Positions 1 to 9,137 are shown, counted from the first letter of the stretch. The stretch is DNA of 64,000 bases from Oceanococcus sp041619555 (GCA_041619555.1 JBFKDQ010000013.1:1-64000); one strand, 5' to 3'. Notes: generated by a model from the letters alone, not told the origin. Made by a program: numbers and translations.

Positions 1-45
1 CAGGCCGTTCGCGGCGCAGGCGTGGGCGGCGGCACCATCGCGTGA
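1..45 (+). CDS. 3' end of an unidentified protein (partial)
   Basis: The first 45 bases read open in frame 1 and end at a TGA, giving the C-terminal peptide QAVRGAGVGGGTIA. The glycine-rich tail is not enough to name a family. It may equally be chance, since only 14 codons are visible. The next 150 bases up to the stop of the convergent glycosyltransferase hold nothing that I recognise. Confidence 0.25.
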   Translation, partial: QAVRGAGVGGGTIA

Positions 46-198
46 GTTTCCTGTGCTGACATCGGCAATTCATTCCTGTAGCTGTCGACACTGCAACCGG
101 ACATTTGGATCTGGCGACCTGGCCCCCAGAGGACGGACTGCAGCACGCTGATCGAGTTCGCCAGCTGCAGGCCGGGCAGTTTAGCAGTGCATCGAGCA

Positions 199-1971
199 TC
201 AACGGCGGACAAAATCCTTGCAGCCGGACGAGCTTGCGGAACGAAGCCGGCAGATTTTCCCCGCATCAGGCAGGCCAAGGCGCATCTGCGCGGATTGCAG
301 CGACCAGTGCGGACTGTAGAACGGATCCATCCAGCGATCGGTAGACCAGCGCTCAAGCATGGTCTGCACCTCGGCGGCAAAACGCTTTCTTCTCACCGGG
401 GTGTCATCGGCTCCGCGCGAAACGGACTCATGGTGCAACAGCGTGGCACGCGGGTCGTATACGACCCCAAAACCTAAACGAGCGACTTTCAGGCAGTAGT
501 CGACATCATTGAAAGCTACGGCCAAAGCTTTTGCATCCAGGCCTCCAACCTCGCGGTAAAGCGCCTTGTAGGTCAGCAGGCAGGCGCCCGTGACCGCTGA
601 AACACTGCGCCTGACCTGAGCGCCAAGGGCGCGGGCGGCAGGCGCATACGGGAACAGTCCCCGACAGGCATGTCCGGCAACACCCTCCAGCCCGATGACC
701 ACGCCGGCATGCTGGATGCGGCCATCGGGATAGAGCAGGCGGGCGCCGACCACGCCAGCCCCGGGCAGGGCAAGCGAGCCGATCATCCGCCTGAGCCAAC
801 CGGCCCTCATAGGTTCGACGTCATCATTCAGCAGCAGCAACAAGTCGCCGCGCGACTGATTCACGGCCCAGTTGTTGATCGCGGAGTAATTGAAAGGGCG
901 GGGATAGCTGAGCACCCGAATCGGGGCCTGCCCGGCAATCTGCGCAAGATAGCGACGACAGGCGGGCGTCTGACTGTCGTTATCGATGACCAGGATTTCC
1001 GCATCCATCGATGTCCCTCGCAATTCACGCAGCACGCCGTTGATGCAGGCCTGCAGATGAGGCAATCCGTCCCTGGTCGGCACGATGATGCTCAGGCTTT
1101 GGCGCAAAAGTGCCGAATGCGCTGCTGCTTCAGCGGTGGAATACGTGACTACCGCCGGCCGCCGCCTCCCAGCCTGGGACAACAGAACCATCGGGGCATG
1201 CAGACACCACTCAGGCTCGAGAACACTGGCCAATCGCCGCAGCAGGGCATGATGCAGATCGCCTGCGTGATCGAGATCCACGTCGGCCAGCACGGCAGCC
1301 AGGAACTGCCTCCGCACGACAAAAAAACTGCCGATGTAATTGTCTTGTCGGAGTCGCACAGGATCCCATGCCGGCTTGAAATGGGGCCTGGACCGCTTGC
1401 TGCGGGACCAGTATTCAAGATGGTCACAGTAGATCAGCACGGTCGCGCCAAGGCGGTGCAGCTGGTCAAGCAGCCAGGCCAGCGCCCCCGACTCAAGCAC
1501 ATCGCCCGGCCTCAGCGTCGCGACGAAATCGCCATCGGCCGCGCCGCAAGCGGCCTTGAACAGCGCTGCAGAGGAATTCTCGGACACCTTGCCGGCAACA
1601 AAGCGAATACGTTCATCGCCAGCGCCACAGCGTGCCTTGATCCGCCGGTGCTGCGCCTCGCTGCCGCCGGCGATCAGCAACCGCCAGGTCGTGGCCGTCT
1701 GGCGCTGGAGCGAGGTGACCGTGGAAATGATCGCCTCGCAACCCTGCGAACTGGCCAGGGGCAGCAGGAAATCAATGCCCGGAGCCGTCCCGGCAGGAGG
1801 TGTGCGGACCGGCCGATTGGCCAGCCGATGGAGAACGGCCAGATAGTCTTCGTCGGAAACCGCCGTGGCCTGCCCCAGTACGCCAAACTTGACGCGTCGC
1901 AGCGTGGCCATCACGCCGGGCACGAGCGCATCGAGCAGCGTAATCAGGCGGTGGCGCAGCAGGATTCTCAC
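199..1971 (-). CDS. GT2-family glycosyltransferase, two-domain type
   Basis: This is a probable surface-polysaccharide or O-antigen glycosyltransferase of about 590 residues. The C-terminal half (about residues 285-550) is a full GT2 fold. It begins with SIIVPTRDGLPHL, has VIDNDS and the metal-binding stretch LLNDDVEP, then YPDGRIQHAGVV and the acceptor-side motif FNDVDYCLK. The N-terminal half (about 60-270) is a second, degenerate GT2-like domain with ATLRPGDVLE. The frame stays open to 2199, but that would overlap the divergent glycosyltransferase. I therefore chose the GTG at 1971 (peptide VRILLRHRLI); an ATG at 1911 is the alternative, and neither has a strong Shine-Dalgarno sequence. 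It is divergent from the larger GT2 gene at 2129, which carries the same NDVDYC and GRIQHAG signatures, so the two are probably related by duplication. The acceptor and sugar are not predictable. Confidence 0.85.
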   Translation of the reverse strand: MRILLRHRLITLLDALVPGVMATLRRVKFGVLGQATAVSDEDYLAVLHRLANRPVRTPPAGTAPGIDFLLPLASSQGCEAIISTVTSLQRQTATTWRLLIAGGSEAQHRRIKARCGAGDERIRFVAGKVSENSSAALFKAACGAADGDFVATLRPGDVLESGALAWLLDQLHRLGATVLIYCDHLEYWSRSKRSRPHFKPAWDPVRLRQDNYIGSFFVVRRQFLAAVLADVDLDHAGDLHHALLRRLASVLEPEWCLHAPMVLLSQAGRRRPAVVTYSTAEAAAHSALLRQSLSIIVPTRDGLPHLQACINGVLRELRGTSMDAEILVIDNDSQTPACRRYLAQIAGQAPIRVLSYPRPFNYSAINNWAVNQSRGDLLLLLNDDVEPMRAGWLRRMIGSLALPGAGVVGARLLYPDGRIQHAGVVIGLEGVAGHACRGLFPYAPAARALGAQVRRSVSAVTGACLLTYKALYREVGGLDAKALAVAFNDVDYCLKVARLGFGVVYDPRATLLHHESVSRGADDTPVRRKRFAAEVQTMLERWSTDRWMDPFYSPHWSLQSAQMRLGLPDAGKICRLRSASSSGCKDFVRR

Positions 1972-2072
1972 TTGGCATGCAATCTGGATTACGACAGGAC
2001 AGCGAATGTGCCCGGTCTTCTGGCACAGGAAACACCGGGACTGTTCAGAGCGAATTGCTTCCCGCCCCCGGT

Positions 2073-2102
2073 AGGACAGCCGGTAGCGGCGATGGTTAGA
2101 AT
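2073..2102 (+). promoter_or_regulatory. Candidate promoter for the large GT2 gene
   Basis: AGGACA at 2073-2078 and TAGAAT at 2097-2102 are separated by 18 bases and lie just upstream of the ATG at 2129. The -10 is a good sigma-70 match and the -35 is weak. Confidence 0.3.
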
Positions 2103-2128
2103 ACCATTTTCCGGAAGCCCCCCGACCC

Positions 2129-5100
2129 ATGCGCTTGCCACTGAATCCCGCCTTTCGACGTCGCCTGGGACGGATCAAGCGTAGTCTGTGGCTGAGCAAT
2201 TACAATTTGCAGGCGGCGCTGATCCGCAACAGCGGGCTGTGGAACGAAGCCTGGTTCCGAGCGCAGTATCCCGGCATGCCGGCCGACATGGATGTGCTCA
2301 GATATTTTCTGCGCCATGGCAGTCAGGCGGCACTGAATCCCCATGCCCTGTTCGACAGCCGTTATTACCTGGAAACGAATTCGGATGTCGCGCTCAGCGG
2401 CCTGAATCCCTTCGTGCATTACCTGCAATGGGGATATCGTGAGGGGCGCAAACCCAATCCGCTGTTCAGCGATCATTGGTACTGGGAGAGCAACCCCGAT
2501 GTCGCCGCTTCAGGTTCCATTCCGCTGGTCCATTTCGTGCTCTTCGGCTGCAAGGAAGGTCGCGACCCGCACCCCCTGTTTCAGGTCGAGTGGTACCGCA
2601 ACACGTATGCCGATGCCCTGAGCTCCGAGCACGACCCGCTCAGCCATTATCTGCGTCTTGGCGAACCGATGGGGTACAGGCCCAACCCGTGGTTCGATCC
2701 TGTTCACTATCGCAAGCAGTTGACCGCCACAGAGGCGCCGCAGGCAAGCAACCTGCTGGATCATTTTCACCGCCACGGCGCATTCGCTGGCAAGGACCCC
2801 GGCCCGGAATTCTCCAGCCTTGAATACTGGGAACTCAATGCCGACGTTGCTCAGGCCCATGTCAATCCGCTGGAGCACTACCTGCGCAGTGGAATCGTCG
2901 AGCGCCGCCGTCACAGCAGCGCACAGAATCGGCTCGATGCCAGCGACTGGGACCGGCTATTCGGCCGCCTGACCCGGCATGAACACCGACTGCTGAGCCG
3001 CGCCTACCCCCTGCATGGCCAGGGTCAGGCCTTGCTGATTCATGCCGACCAGCAGACACCGGATCTGATCGCCGGACTTCATGATGACAGCGAACTGGAC
3101 CTGCAATCCGCCAGCTGGGATCGGCTGGCAGGTGGTCGACCAGACGGGCCGGAATGTCTGATCCTTATCGCCCCGGATACCCGGATCTGTCAGGATGCCA
3201 TCCTGGTCGCACTGGATCTGTTGCGAGACAATCCTCGGCGGGCCATCTATTTCGACGAGATTTGGAAAACGCCACAAGGGCAGAGCCAGCTGCAGGGCCT
3301 GCCGGACTGGAGTCCGGCATTGCATGCCGCAGGCGGCCTGTCATTGCATGCCCTGTACCTCGCCAACACGCCCGCCAACTGGGCCTGGCTGCATGGCCAG
3401 AAATCCGCCAGCACGCTTTTCATTGACGACCTCAAAGGCCTGCAAGAAGCCCCACTGCACGTGCCGCTCGTCGGCTGCCAGGTCGAGGTCGCGAGCCTGC
3501 GACCGACACTCAGCGCCAAGACCGCCAAACTGCAGGAAGAGCCGAGCGTCAGCATCATCGTTCCGACCAAGGACCAGTTGCCGTATCTGCGAACCTGTGT
3601 CGAGGGCCTGCGCAATCAAACGCGCTATGCGAACTGGGAACTGATCATTGTCGACAACGACAGCCGGGCGCCGGAGACCAAAACCTATTTACGCCAGGTG
3701 CAGCAGGACCCGCGGATCCGCGTGATCGCATGGGACAAGCCCTTCAACTTCTCGCAGGTCTGCAATGTCGGCGCCAGGGCCGCCAAGGGCGAGTATCTTT
3801 GCCTTCTCAACAATGACATCGAGATCGTGGATCCGGACTGGCTCAGCCAAATGGTTGCAGCGGGCCAGAGCAAGGATTGCGGTGCCGTTGGTGCCCTGCT
3901 GCTCTACCCGGATGGACGCATCCAGCATGCCGGCGTGATCCTCGGCCCCGGAGGCGTTGCCGCCAATCGCTACGCCACCGTCATGCCCGACACCACCGAA
4001 ACGATCCATCTGCAATGCACCCATGAAGTCAGCGCCGTTGCCGCCGCCTGCATGCTGACGCCCCGCGCCCAGTACCTGAAGCTCGGCGGCCTGGATGAAG
4101 ATCATCTTGGCATCGCCTTCAATGATGTCGATTACTGTCTGCGCCTGCGTGAAGCAGGCCTGTACTGCCGGCTGGTACCGCAGGCCCGCTTGATCCACCA
4201 TGAATCGGTTTCCCTGCAGGATCACAGCAAAGGACGCCCGGAAAGCTTCGCCGATGAAGTGGCCTACATGCAGAAACGCTGGGCACCGCAAATTGCCCGT
4301 GACCCATTTCACAATCTCAACCTGCTTTGCAGCAAGTTCAAGCCCACCGCATTGCTGTTTGCCAATCAGCGCGAGAAGTGGTGGCGTGAGTTGCAGTTGA
4401 TGCCGCCTGCCGGGGCCCAGCCCGACCGCCTGCATCCACCCTTGCGATGGTACGTCGACAGCAATCAGGCTCGCGTGCACAGCCTACGCTCCGCCAGTTG
4501 CGCCACCCGCTTGCAACAGGCGATCACGACCCAGGGCCTCGCAGTTCTGATCCTGACCAAGGACCGGCCGGAGTACATCATTCCCTTGCTCAAGAGCCTG
4601 GCCAGTTGCCACCAGCGGTTCGCTCGTCAGGGCCTGGCCTTCCGCGTCTTCGTTGGCGATACCGGCAGTACCGATAGCAAGGTCCTCAAGGCTTATGCCC
4701 AGTTGCCGGACTGTGTCGAATTGATCACCGGCATGGCGTATCAGTTCTCCCGCTGCAATAACGAGCTGCTGGAGCGGGCCCAGAGCTACAGCCACATTCT
4801 TTTCCTTAACAATGACATCGAGTTCAAGCAGGCGGCCTCCAGTTTGCTCTGCATGCTGTCGCAGTTCGGCCAGGACGAGCGGATCGGCATCGTCGGCAGC
4901 GTACTGCGATTTCCCGACGGTCTGGTCCAGCATGAAGGCATCGCGGCTTTCGCAAAGCCGGAGTTGCGGGGCTTTGTCTACCATCCGGGCGCCCGCAGCG
5001 CGCCCAGCCTGGCCCCCAGGGAAAGCCGAACCTGCATGGCCGTGACCGGGGCAATGTTGATGATTCGCGGTGACGTGCTGCGCAGGACCGGCGGGTTTGA

Positions 5101-5299
5101 CGAGGCCTATCAGGCCGAGTGCCAGGATGTGGATCTCTGTCTCGCCGCTGCGCGAGCCGGCTACACGTCGGTGGTCGTCCATGCCGGAGACATCGTTCAT
5201 TTCGAAAATGGGACGCGCGAAATCGGCGAGGAAAACTGGCAGGATCGTCGCCGGCTGATGCGGCGCTGGCATCACTGGATCGAGACCCACTGGCTATGA
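2129..5299 (+). CDS. Large glycosyltransferase: six N-terminal repeats plus two GT2 domains
   Basis: A 1056-residue cytoplasmic protein. Residues about 37-262 hold six degenerate 35-39-residue repeats with the pattern Y-x2-NxDVA-x-G-x-NPL-x-HYL-x2-G-x-EGR-x-P-x-PLF. Residues about 290-460 resemble the degenerate first domain of the neighbouring GT2 gene (IYFDEIW, PDWSPAL). The first complete GT2 domain (about 471-740) has SIIVPTKDQLPYL, IIVDNDS, LLNNDIEI and FNDVDYCLRL. The second (about 804-1040) has VLILTKDRPEY, LFLNNDIEF, FPDGLVQHEG and CQDVDLCLA. Both keep acidic metal-binding motifs, so two transfer steps are possible. The stop overlaps the next start (ATGA), indicating tight coupling to the GT4 gene. 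Such repeat-bearing enzymes are known from polysaccharide and glycan assembly loci. The products made here are not predictable. Confidence 0.9.
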   Translation: MRLPLNPAFRRRLGRIKRSLWLSNYNLQAALIRNSGLWNEAWFRAQYPGMPADMDVLRYFLRHGSQAALNPHALFDSRYYLETNSDVALSGLNPFVHYLQWGYREGRKPNPLFSDHWYWESNPDVAASGSIPLVHFVLFGCKEGRDPHPLFQVEWYRNTYADALSSEHDPLSHYLRLGEPMGYRPNPWFDPVHYRKQLTATEAPQASNLLDHFHRHGAFAGKDPGPEFSSLEYWELNADVAQAHVNPLEHYLRSGIVERRRHSSAQNRLDASDWDRLFGRLTRHEHRLLSRAYPLHGQGQALLIHADQQTPDLIAGLHDDSELDLQSASWDRLAGGRPDGPECLILIAPDTRICQDAILVALDLLRDNPRRAIYFDEIWKTPQGQSQLQGLPDWSPALHAAGGLSLHALYLANTPANWAWLHGQKSASTLFIDDLKGLQEAPLHVPLVGCQVEVASLRPTLSAKTAKLQEEPSVSIIVPTKDQLPYLRTCVEGLRNQTRYANWELIIVDNDSRAPETKTYLRQVQQDPRIRVIAWDKPFNFSQVCNVGARAAKGEYLCLLNNDIEIVDPDWLSQMVAAGQSKDCGAVGALLLYPDGRIQHAGVILGPGGVAANRYATVMPDTTETIHLQCTHEVSAVAAACMLTPRAQYLKLGGLDEDHLGIAFNDVDYCLRLREAGLYCRLVPQARLIHHESVSLQDHSKGRPESFADEVAYMQKRWAPQIARDPFHNLNLLCSKFKPTALLFANQREKWWRELQLMPPAGAQPDRLHPPLRWYVDSNQARVHSLRSASCATRLQQAITTQGLAVLILTKDRPEYIIPLLKSLASCHQRFARQGLAFRVFVGDTGSTDSKVLKAYAQLPDCVELITGMAYQFSRCNNELLERAQSYSHILFLNNDIEFKQAASSLLCMLSQFGQDERIGIVGSVLRFPDGLVQHEGIAAFAKPELRGFVYHPGARSAPSLAPRESRTCMAVTGAMLMIRGDVLRRTGGFDEAYQAECQDVDLCLAAARAGYTSVVVHAGDIVHFENGTREIGEENWQDRRRLMRRWHHWIETHWL
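2237..2914 (+). repeat. Six tandem ~39-codon repeats inside the GT2 gene
   Basis: Six units occupy residues about 37-71, 72-109, 110-147, 148-186, 187-225 and 226-262. Units 2 and 3 are the most alike, for example NSDVALSGLNPFVHYL against NPDVAASGSIPLVHF. Units 1 and 5 are the most diverged. The conserved positions are an aromatic pair, Asn/Asp-Asp-Val, HYL, Gly and a final Pro. The repeats are visible at protein level only; the DNA has diverged, so they are old. Confidence 0.8.
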
Positions 5300-6330
5300 A
5301 CCTGCATCTATTGTTTCTTGCGGTGCGCATGCGCCCGGGATTTGGAGTGACCACGGTCATCACCGAAGTGGCCGCCCGCCTGCAACAACGAGGCGTAAAG
5401 GTGACCGTGGCCTGCAGCGAGATGGAGGGCTCATTCGGCGCTCTCGATGTGCGGCAGGTCGAGGCCAGTCCGTCTGCCCTCAATGCCCTGGCCAGCGAGA
5501 TCCAAGCCACTCACGTTATCGCGCATACTTCGCCATTTTTCGAGTTGCTGCCGCTGCTCGAAATCAAGGAAACCTGGGCCTGGGAGCATGGTGACCCCGA
5601 CCCCGAGTTCTTCGATGGCGATGCGCTGGAGCGGGAGCACCAGATTCAGCGTAAACGCCAGGCGGTCTACCCCAATATTCGTGGCGTGCTGAGCATTTCC
5701 CATTTCATCAGGGAACAGATTCAGTGGCCGGGCGCGATCATCATTCCCAATGGCTGGGAACATGTCACCGCCAACCTGAATCTGCCGACCGACCGGCCCC
5801 AGCCGCGCTCGCCGGCAAGCACGGCATTCAAGGTCGGCTGCCTGATGCGGCTGGGTAGCGGAGAGAGTCACTACAAGGGCGGTGAGATCCTGCGTCAGCT
5901 TGTCCGCATCACGGCCGCATCCAGCGCCCGGCCTTTACAGTTCTTCCTGATGGGCCGCGGCAGCACAGAAGATGCAGCGGACTACGAGAAGGAGGGCATC
6001 CATGTGCATCTGAATGCCACCGACGCAGAGCGGAGAAGCTTCATCGAAAGTCTCGACGCTTTCGTTTCACCGTCTCTCTGGGAAGGCTGCAATCTGCCGA
6101 TCATCGAAGCCCAGGCTCTGGGCTGTCCGGCGATCAGTTTCGACACTGGCGCGCACCCGGAGTTTGGCGCTTTCGTCTGCGGTTCCGTGGAGGAGGCCGG
6201 CCGATTGCTGTCGATCTGGGCCGATACACCAGGGCTCTGCGAGCAGGCTGCGCGCTATGCGCAGCAAATGACAGTGGAAGGCCTGTCCTGGGATATCAGC
6301 ACCGACTTGCTCATCAGCGCCCTGGTCTGA
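5296..6330 (+). CDS. GT4-type glycosyltransferase
   Basis: A 344-residue GT-B glycosyltransferase. The start at 5296 overlaps the stop of the upstream GT2 gene in an ATGA quartet; the open frame runs further upstream, but inside that gene. The N-terminal domain begins MNLHLLFLAVRMRPGFGVTT. The C-terminal domain has IIIPNGWEHV, then a nucleotide-sugar site with SPSLWEGCNLPIIEAQALG. In that stretch the glutamate of the EGxxLPxxEAxAxG motif is the usual donor-phosphate ligand of GT4 enzymes. HTSPFFELLP and the EHGD segment in the N-terminal half may bind acceptor. It probably extends the glycan built by the preceding double GT2 enzyme. Donor and acceptor are unknown. Confidence 0.85.
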   Translation: MNLHLLFLAVRMRPGFGVTTVITEVAARLQQRGVKVTVACSEMEGSFGALDVRQVEASPSALNALASEIQATHVIAHTSPFFELLPLLEIKETWAWEHGDPDPEFFDGDALEREHQIQRKRQAVYPNIRGVLSISHFIREQIQWPGAIIIPNGWEHVTANLNLPTDRPQPRSPASTAFKVGCLMRLGSGESHYKGGEILRQLVRITAASSARPLQFFLMGRGSTEDAADYEKEGIHVHLNATDAERRSFIESLDAFVSPSLWEGCNLPIIEAQALGCPAISFDTGAHPEFGAFVCGSVEEAGRLLSIWADTPGLCEQAARYAQQMTVEGLSWDISTDLLISALV

Positions 6331-6421
6331 GCCTCCGCCTTGCACGCACTCGCCGCCTACCCAGTTCGATAAGCCCAGCATGACGGGCAACAATGGATCG
6401 CCGCCATCATCGCCCCAAGGT

Positions 6422-7804
6422 TCAGGCTCTGGCCCGACTTGCTGCCGGCAAGACCTCTTCCGGCGCCAGACTGGGAGCCAGGGTCTGGCGGCCAATACAG
6501 TAATAATGAAAACCCTGCGCGGCAAGTTCGCTCGGCTTCCACAGATTGCGGCCGTCGACAACGACGCGGTGTTTGAGCGCGCGCTTGAGGACATCGTAGT
6601 TCGGCGCCCGGAACTCGCTCCACTCCGTGCAGATCACCAGCGCATCGGCACCGCATATCGCATCGTGGGCGCTGGCCGCCAGCACCATGTCCTGGCGCGG
6701 ACCATAGATCCGCCGCGCCTCATCCATGGCCGCAGGGTCATACGCCTGCACCCGACCACCAGCCTGCCAGATCGCCTCCATCAGCGTGCGGCTCGGGGCC
6801 TCGCGCATGTCATCGGTATTGGGCTTGAATGACAAACCCCAGACCGCCATCGTACGTCCGGCAAGATCGCCATCGAAGTGGGCCTTGAGTTTCTGGATCA
6901 GGATCTGTTTCTGCTCGAGATTGGTCGCCTCGACGGCGGAAAGAATCGGCGCCGAGTACTGCACCGAGCGGGACATGCGCTCCAGTGCCTGAACATCCTT
7001 GGGGAAACAAGAGCCGCCATAGCCACAGCCCGGAAAGATGAATTGATAGCCGATCCGGGGATCCGAACCGATTCCCTGTCTGACCGACTCCACGTCGGCG
7101 CCGAGGCGTTCGGCGAGGTTCGCGATTTCATTCATGAAACTGACCTTGGTGGCGAGCAGGGCATTGGCCGCGTACTTGGTCAGTTCGGCCGAACGAACAT
7201 CCATCAGGATCAATTTCTCATGTTGGCGCGAAAACGGGGCGTAGAGCTGCCGCATGGCCTCCCCTGCGCGATCGGAATCGGTACCGATCACGATTCGGTC
7301 CGGCTTCATGAAATCATCGATGGCCGCACCTTCCTTGAGAAACTCCGGATTCGAGACCACATCAAATGCCCAGTCCTCGGCCCGCTCCGCCAGCCCCCTG
7401 GCAATGGTCTGCCTGACCTGATCGGCAGTACCAACCGGCACGGTGGATTTTCCAACGATGACTTTCGTGCCATTCATGTGCTGACCGATGGTCTGGGCCA
7501 CCGCCAGCACATGGCGCAAGTCAGCGGCACCATCCTCGTCCGGCGGAGTACCGACCGCGATGAAAATCACCTCGGCAAACTGGATGGCGTCTGGCGCATC
7601 ACAGGTAAAACTCAGGGACTTGCGCCGATGATTGCGCAGGACCATGGTTTCCAGCCCCGGTTCGTAAATTGGAATCAAGCCCTGGTTCAGACCATCGACC
7701 TTGGCCTGATCGACATCCACACAGCGCACTTCGTGCCCGACCTCGGCCAGACAGGCCCCACTGACGAGACCGACATAGCCGGTCCCGAAAATCGCTACTT
7801 TCAT
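6422..7804 (-). CDS. ugd: UDP-glucose 6-dehydrogenase
   Basis: Oxidises UDP-glucose to UDP-glucuronate with two NAD+, supplying acidic sugar for surface polysaccharides. The 460-residue protein has the N-terminal Rossmann motif GTGYVGLVSGACLAE and the central helix and substrate site with FMNEIANLAERLGADV. The catalytic cysteine is in GCGYGGSCFPKD (about Cys266), followed by the C-terminal UDP-binding domain with WGLSFKPNTDDMREAPS. The start at 7804 is preceded by GGGGAAA on the coding strand. An upstream in-frame ATG at 7858 would add only a non-conserved leader. It is convergent with the glycosyltransferase genes, so it is not in their transcript, but the location suggests that UDP-glucuronate feeds the same pathway. 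Confidence 0.97.
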   Translation of the reverse strand: MKVAIFGTGYVGLVSGACLAEVGHEVRCVDVDQAKVDGLNQGLIPIYEPGLETMVLRNHRRKSLSFTCDAPDAIQFAEVIFIAVGTPPDEDGAADLRHVLAVAQTIGQHMNGTKVIVGKSTVPVGTADQVRQTIARGLAERAEDWAFDVVSNPEFLKEGAAIDDFMKPDRIVIGTDSDRAGEAMRQLYAPFSRQHEKLILMDVRSAELTKYAANALLATKVSFMNEIANLAERLGADVESVRQGIGSDPRIGYQFIFPGCGYGGSCFPKDVQALERMSRSVQYSAPILSAVEATNLEQKQILIQKLKAHFDGDLAGRTMAVWGLSFKPNTDDMREAPSRTLMEAIWQAGGRVQAYDPAAMDEARRIYGPRQDMVLAASAHDAICGADALVICTEWSEFRAPNYDVLKRALKHRVVVDGRNLWKPSELAAQGFHYYCIGRQTLAPSLAPEEVLPAASRARA

Positions 7805-7943
7805 CCATTTCCCCGAAGTTCTAATCCCAAGCCATGGGCCTTGTTGCTTGCAAAGCATAGCGCATCAGGACGACAAGGCAGTGACTGCCAGAAACGGGTT
7901 TCACCGTGCAGATCAGGCCTTCATCTGTTTACACTGCGCGGCG

Positions 7944-8516
7944 ATGATGACCGCCCTCCTGATCCTGATTGCTGGCGCCCTGCTTCTGGTTCCCCTGGAG
8001 TCCTGGATGCATACGCACCTGCATGGGCTGTGGCGCGTGCTGGCCGATCATGTCTATCTGCCCGGTCTGCGATGCCTGGTTCTGGTCTTCTTTCTGAACG
8101 CCGTGTTTCCTGCCCCGCTGCTGGATGAGCGCATTGTGCGATACGCCGATGACATCATCCTGCGTCCGCCACATGTCAGCGCGCTGCTGAACTGGCTGTT
8201 CCTGCTCGGCGCGTTGCTGCCTGTATTGCCGGTCATGCAAAAACTGACCGCCCTGATCCTGCCGCTGCAGACCCTGGCGGGAGCGTGGCTGCTGGTCGGC
8301 AGTTTCGAGCAGCAGACAGGCCTGCAACTTCACGGCGCATGGCAGGACCTGGCAGGCGTCCTGGGCCTGAGTCTTGTGGCACATCTGCTACTGATCCAGG
8401 TTGCTGGCGTGGTGCAACGCGGCAGTCACTGGGACAGTCTGACCGTCTACGACGGCTTGAGTCTGGCCCTGTTACCGCCGCTGGTCCTGTTGTTTACTCG
8501 CAACCTGGTTCTCTGA
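7944..8516 (+). CDS. Hypothetical integral membrane protein
   Basis: A 190-residue protein that I do not recognise. It starts with MMTALLILIAGALLLVPLE and has about five hydrophobic segments: residues 2-17, 36-55, 82-100, 103-120, and 136-155, with a sixth possible at the C-terminus (LSLALLPPLVLLFTRN). Charged residues are few and lie between the segments. The ATG pair at 7944/7947 was preferred over an upstream in-frame start that would add a polar leader. Its 3' end overlaps the convergent tetR gene by 45 bases, so the two transcripts are complementary there. No catalytic motif is visible. Confidence 0.7.
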   Translation: MMTALLILIAGALLLVPLESWMHTHLHGLWRVLADHVYLPGLRCLVLVFFLNAVFPAPLLDERIVRYADDIILRPPHVSALLNWLFLLGALLPVLPVMQKLTALILPLQTLAGAWLLVGSFEQQTGLQLHGAWQDLAGVLGLSLVAHLLLIQVAGVVQRGSHWDSLTVYDGLSLALLPPLVLLFTRNLVL

Positions 8517-9077
8517 TCCCACCGGCGGAATCAGGGTCTCCATGCACAATCGCACATATTCGTTGAGCGGGCGTCCGCGCGGCAGTGCAGTGGCATCGTC
8601 ACTGCGAAGCTGCAGGGTCCCCATGAAAGTCGCATAGGCGAACATCGACCACCGGCGGGCATCGTCCTCGTCCATGCCCAGGTCCCGGTAGCAGGCCAGC
8701 AAAAACATCAGCCGCTTTTTCGCCACCCGCTCGACGACCGGGCCGATCAGGGGGTCACTCGAGGCTGCCGCGAAAATGCCGGACAGGCGACCGTTTCTAG
8801 AGCTGGCATTGGCGAGGCGAAAGACCTGTTGAATTTTCTGCCGCGGATCCTTGATTGCCTCAACCTGACGCACGATGCTGCTTGTTTCCCGCTCCTCCCA
8901 AAGTTCCAGAGCGGCACGCAGCAACGCCTTCCGATTCTGGAAATGCCAGTAGAAACTGCCTTTGGTCACGCCCAGCGCCCGCGCCAGCGGCTCCACCGAA
9001 ACCGCCTCGATGCCGCCTTCGGCGATGGCATCCAGCGCTGCCTTCGCCCAGTCCTGGGCACTTAATGAAGTCTTCAA
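8472..9077 (-). CDS. TetR/AcrR-family transcriptional regulator
   Basis: A 201-residue repressor-type protein. The N-terminal helix-turn-helix is clear: EPLARALGVTKGSFYWHF at about residues 28-46, the standard TetR recognition segment, followed by a helical ligand/dimer domain. The start is a TTG at 9077, because an in-frame TGA lies only one codon upstream and no internal ATG precedes the DNA-binding domain. It is divergent from the AcuI/YhdH oxidoreductase, and a 16-base palindrome sits between the -35 and -10 of its own promoter. Negative autoregulation is therefore likely, with control of the oxidoreductase a further possibility. The C-terminus overlaps the convergent membrane protein gene. 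The ligand is unknown. Confidence 0.92.
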   Translation of the reverse strand: MKTSLSAQDWAKAALDAIAEGGIEAVSVEPLARALGVTKGSFYWHFQNRKALLRAALELWEERETSSIVRQVEAIKDPRQKIQQVFRLANASSRNGRLSGIFAAASSDPLIGPVVERVAKKRLMFLLACYRDLGMDEDDARRWSMFAYATFMGTLQLRSDDATALPRGRPLNEYVRLCMETLIPPVGSENQVASKQQDQRR

Positions 9078-9108
9078 TGGTCAACGGGCTCAATTATTGC
9101 TGCGTCGC

Positions 9109-9137
9109 ACAATACCACATACGCCAGCGTATGGCAA
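9109..9137 (-). promoter_or_regulatory. Promoter of the tetR gene
   Basis: Read on the minus strand, TTGCCA (9137-9132) and TATTGT (9114-9109) are separated by exactly 17 bases, a good sigma-70 promoter. Transcription would start near 9102, about 25 bases before the TTG start codon. Confidence 0.65.
9118..9133. promoter_or_regulatory. Probable TetR operator (16-bp palindrome)
   Basis: CATACGC-CA-GCGTATG is a perfect inverted repeat with 7-base arms and a 2-base centre. It occupies the spacer between the -35 and -10 of the tetR promoter, the usual position for steric repression by a TetR dimer. It also lies about 150 bases upstream of the divergent oxidoreductase start. Confidence 0.7.

Noticed and set aside
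670..2184. 504-codon open frame on the plus strand opposite the minus-strand GT2 gene
   Set aside because: It is the antisense of a clear glycosyltransferase, rich in Gln/His/Arg as expected for a shadow frame in GC-rich DNA.
6878..8128. 416-codon plus-strand frame over ugd
   Set aside because: Antisense of the fully conserved UDP-glucose dehydrogenase; no own motifs.
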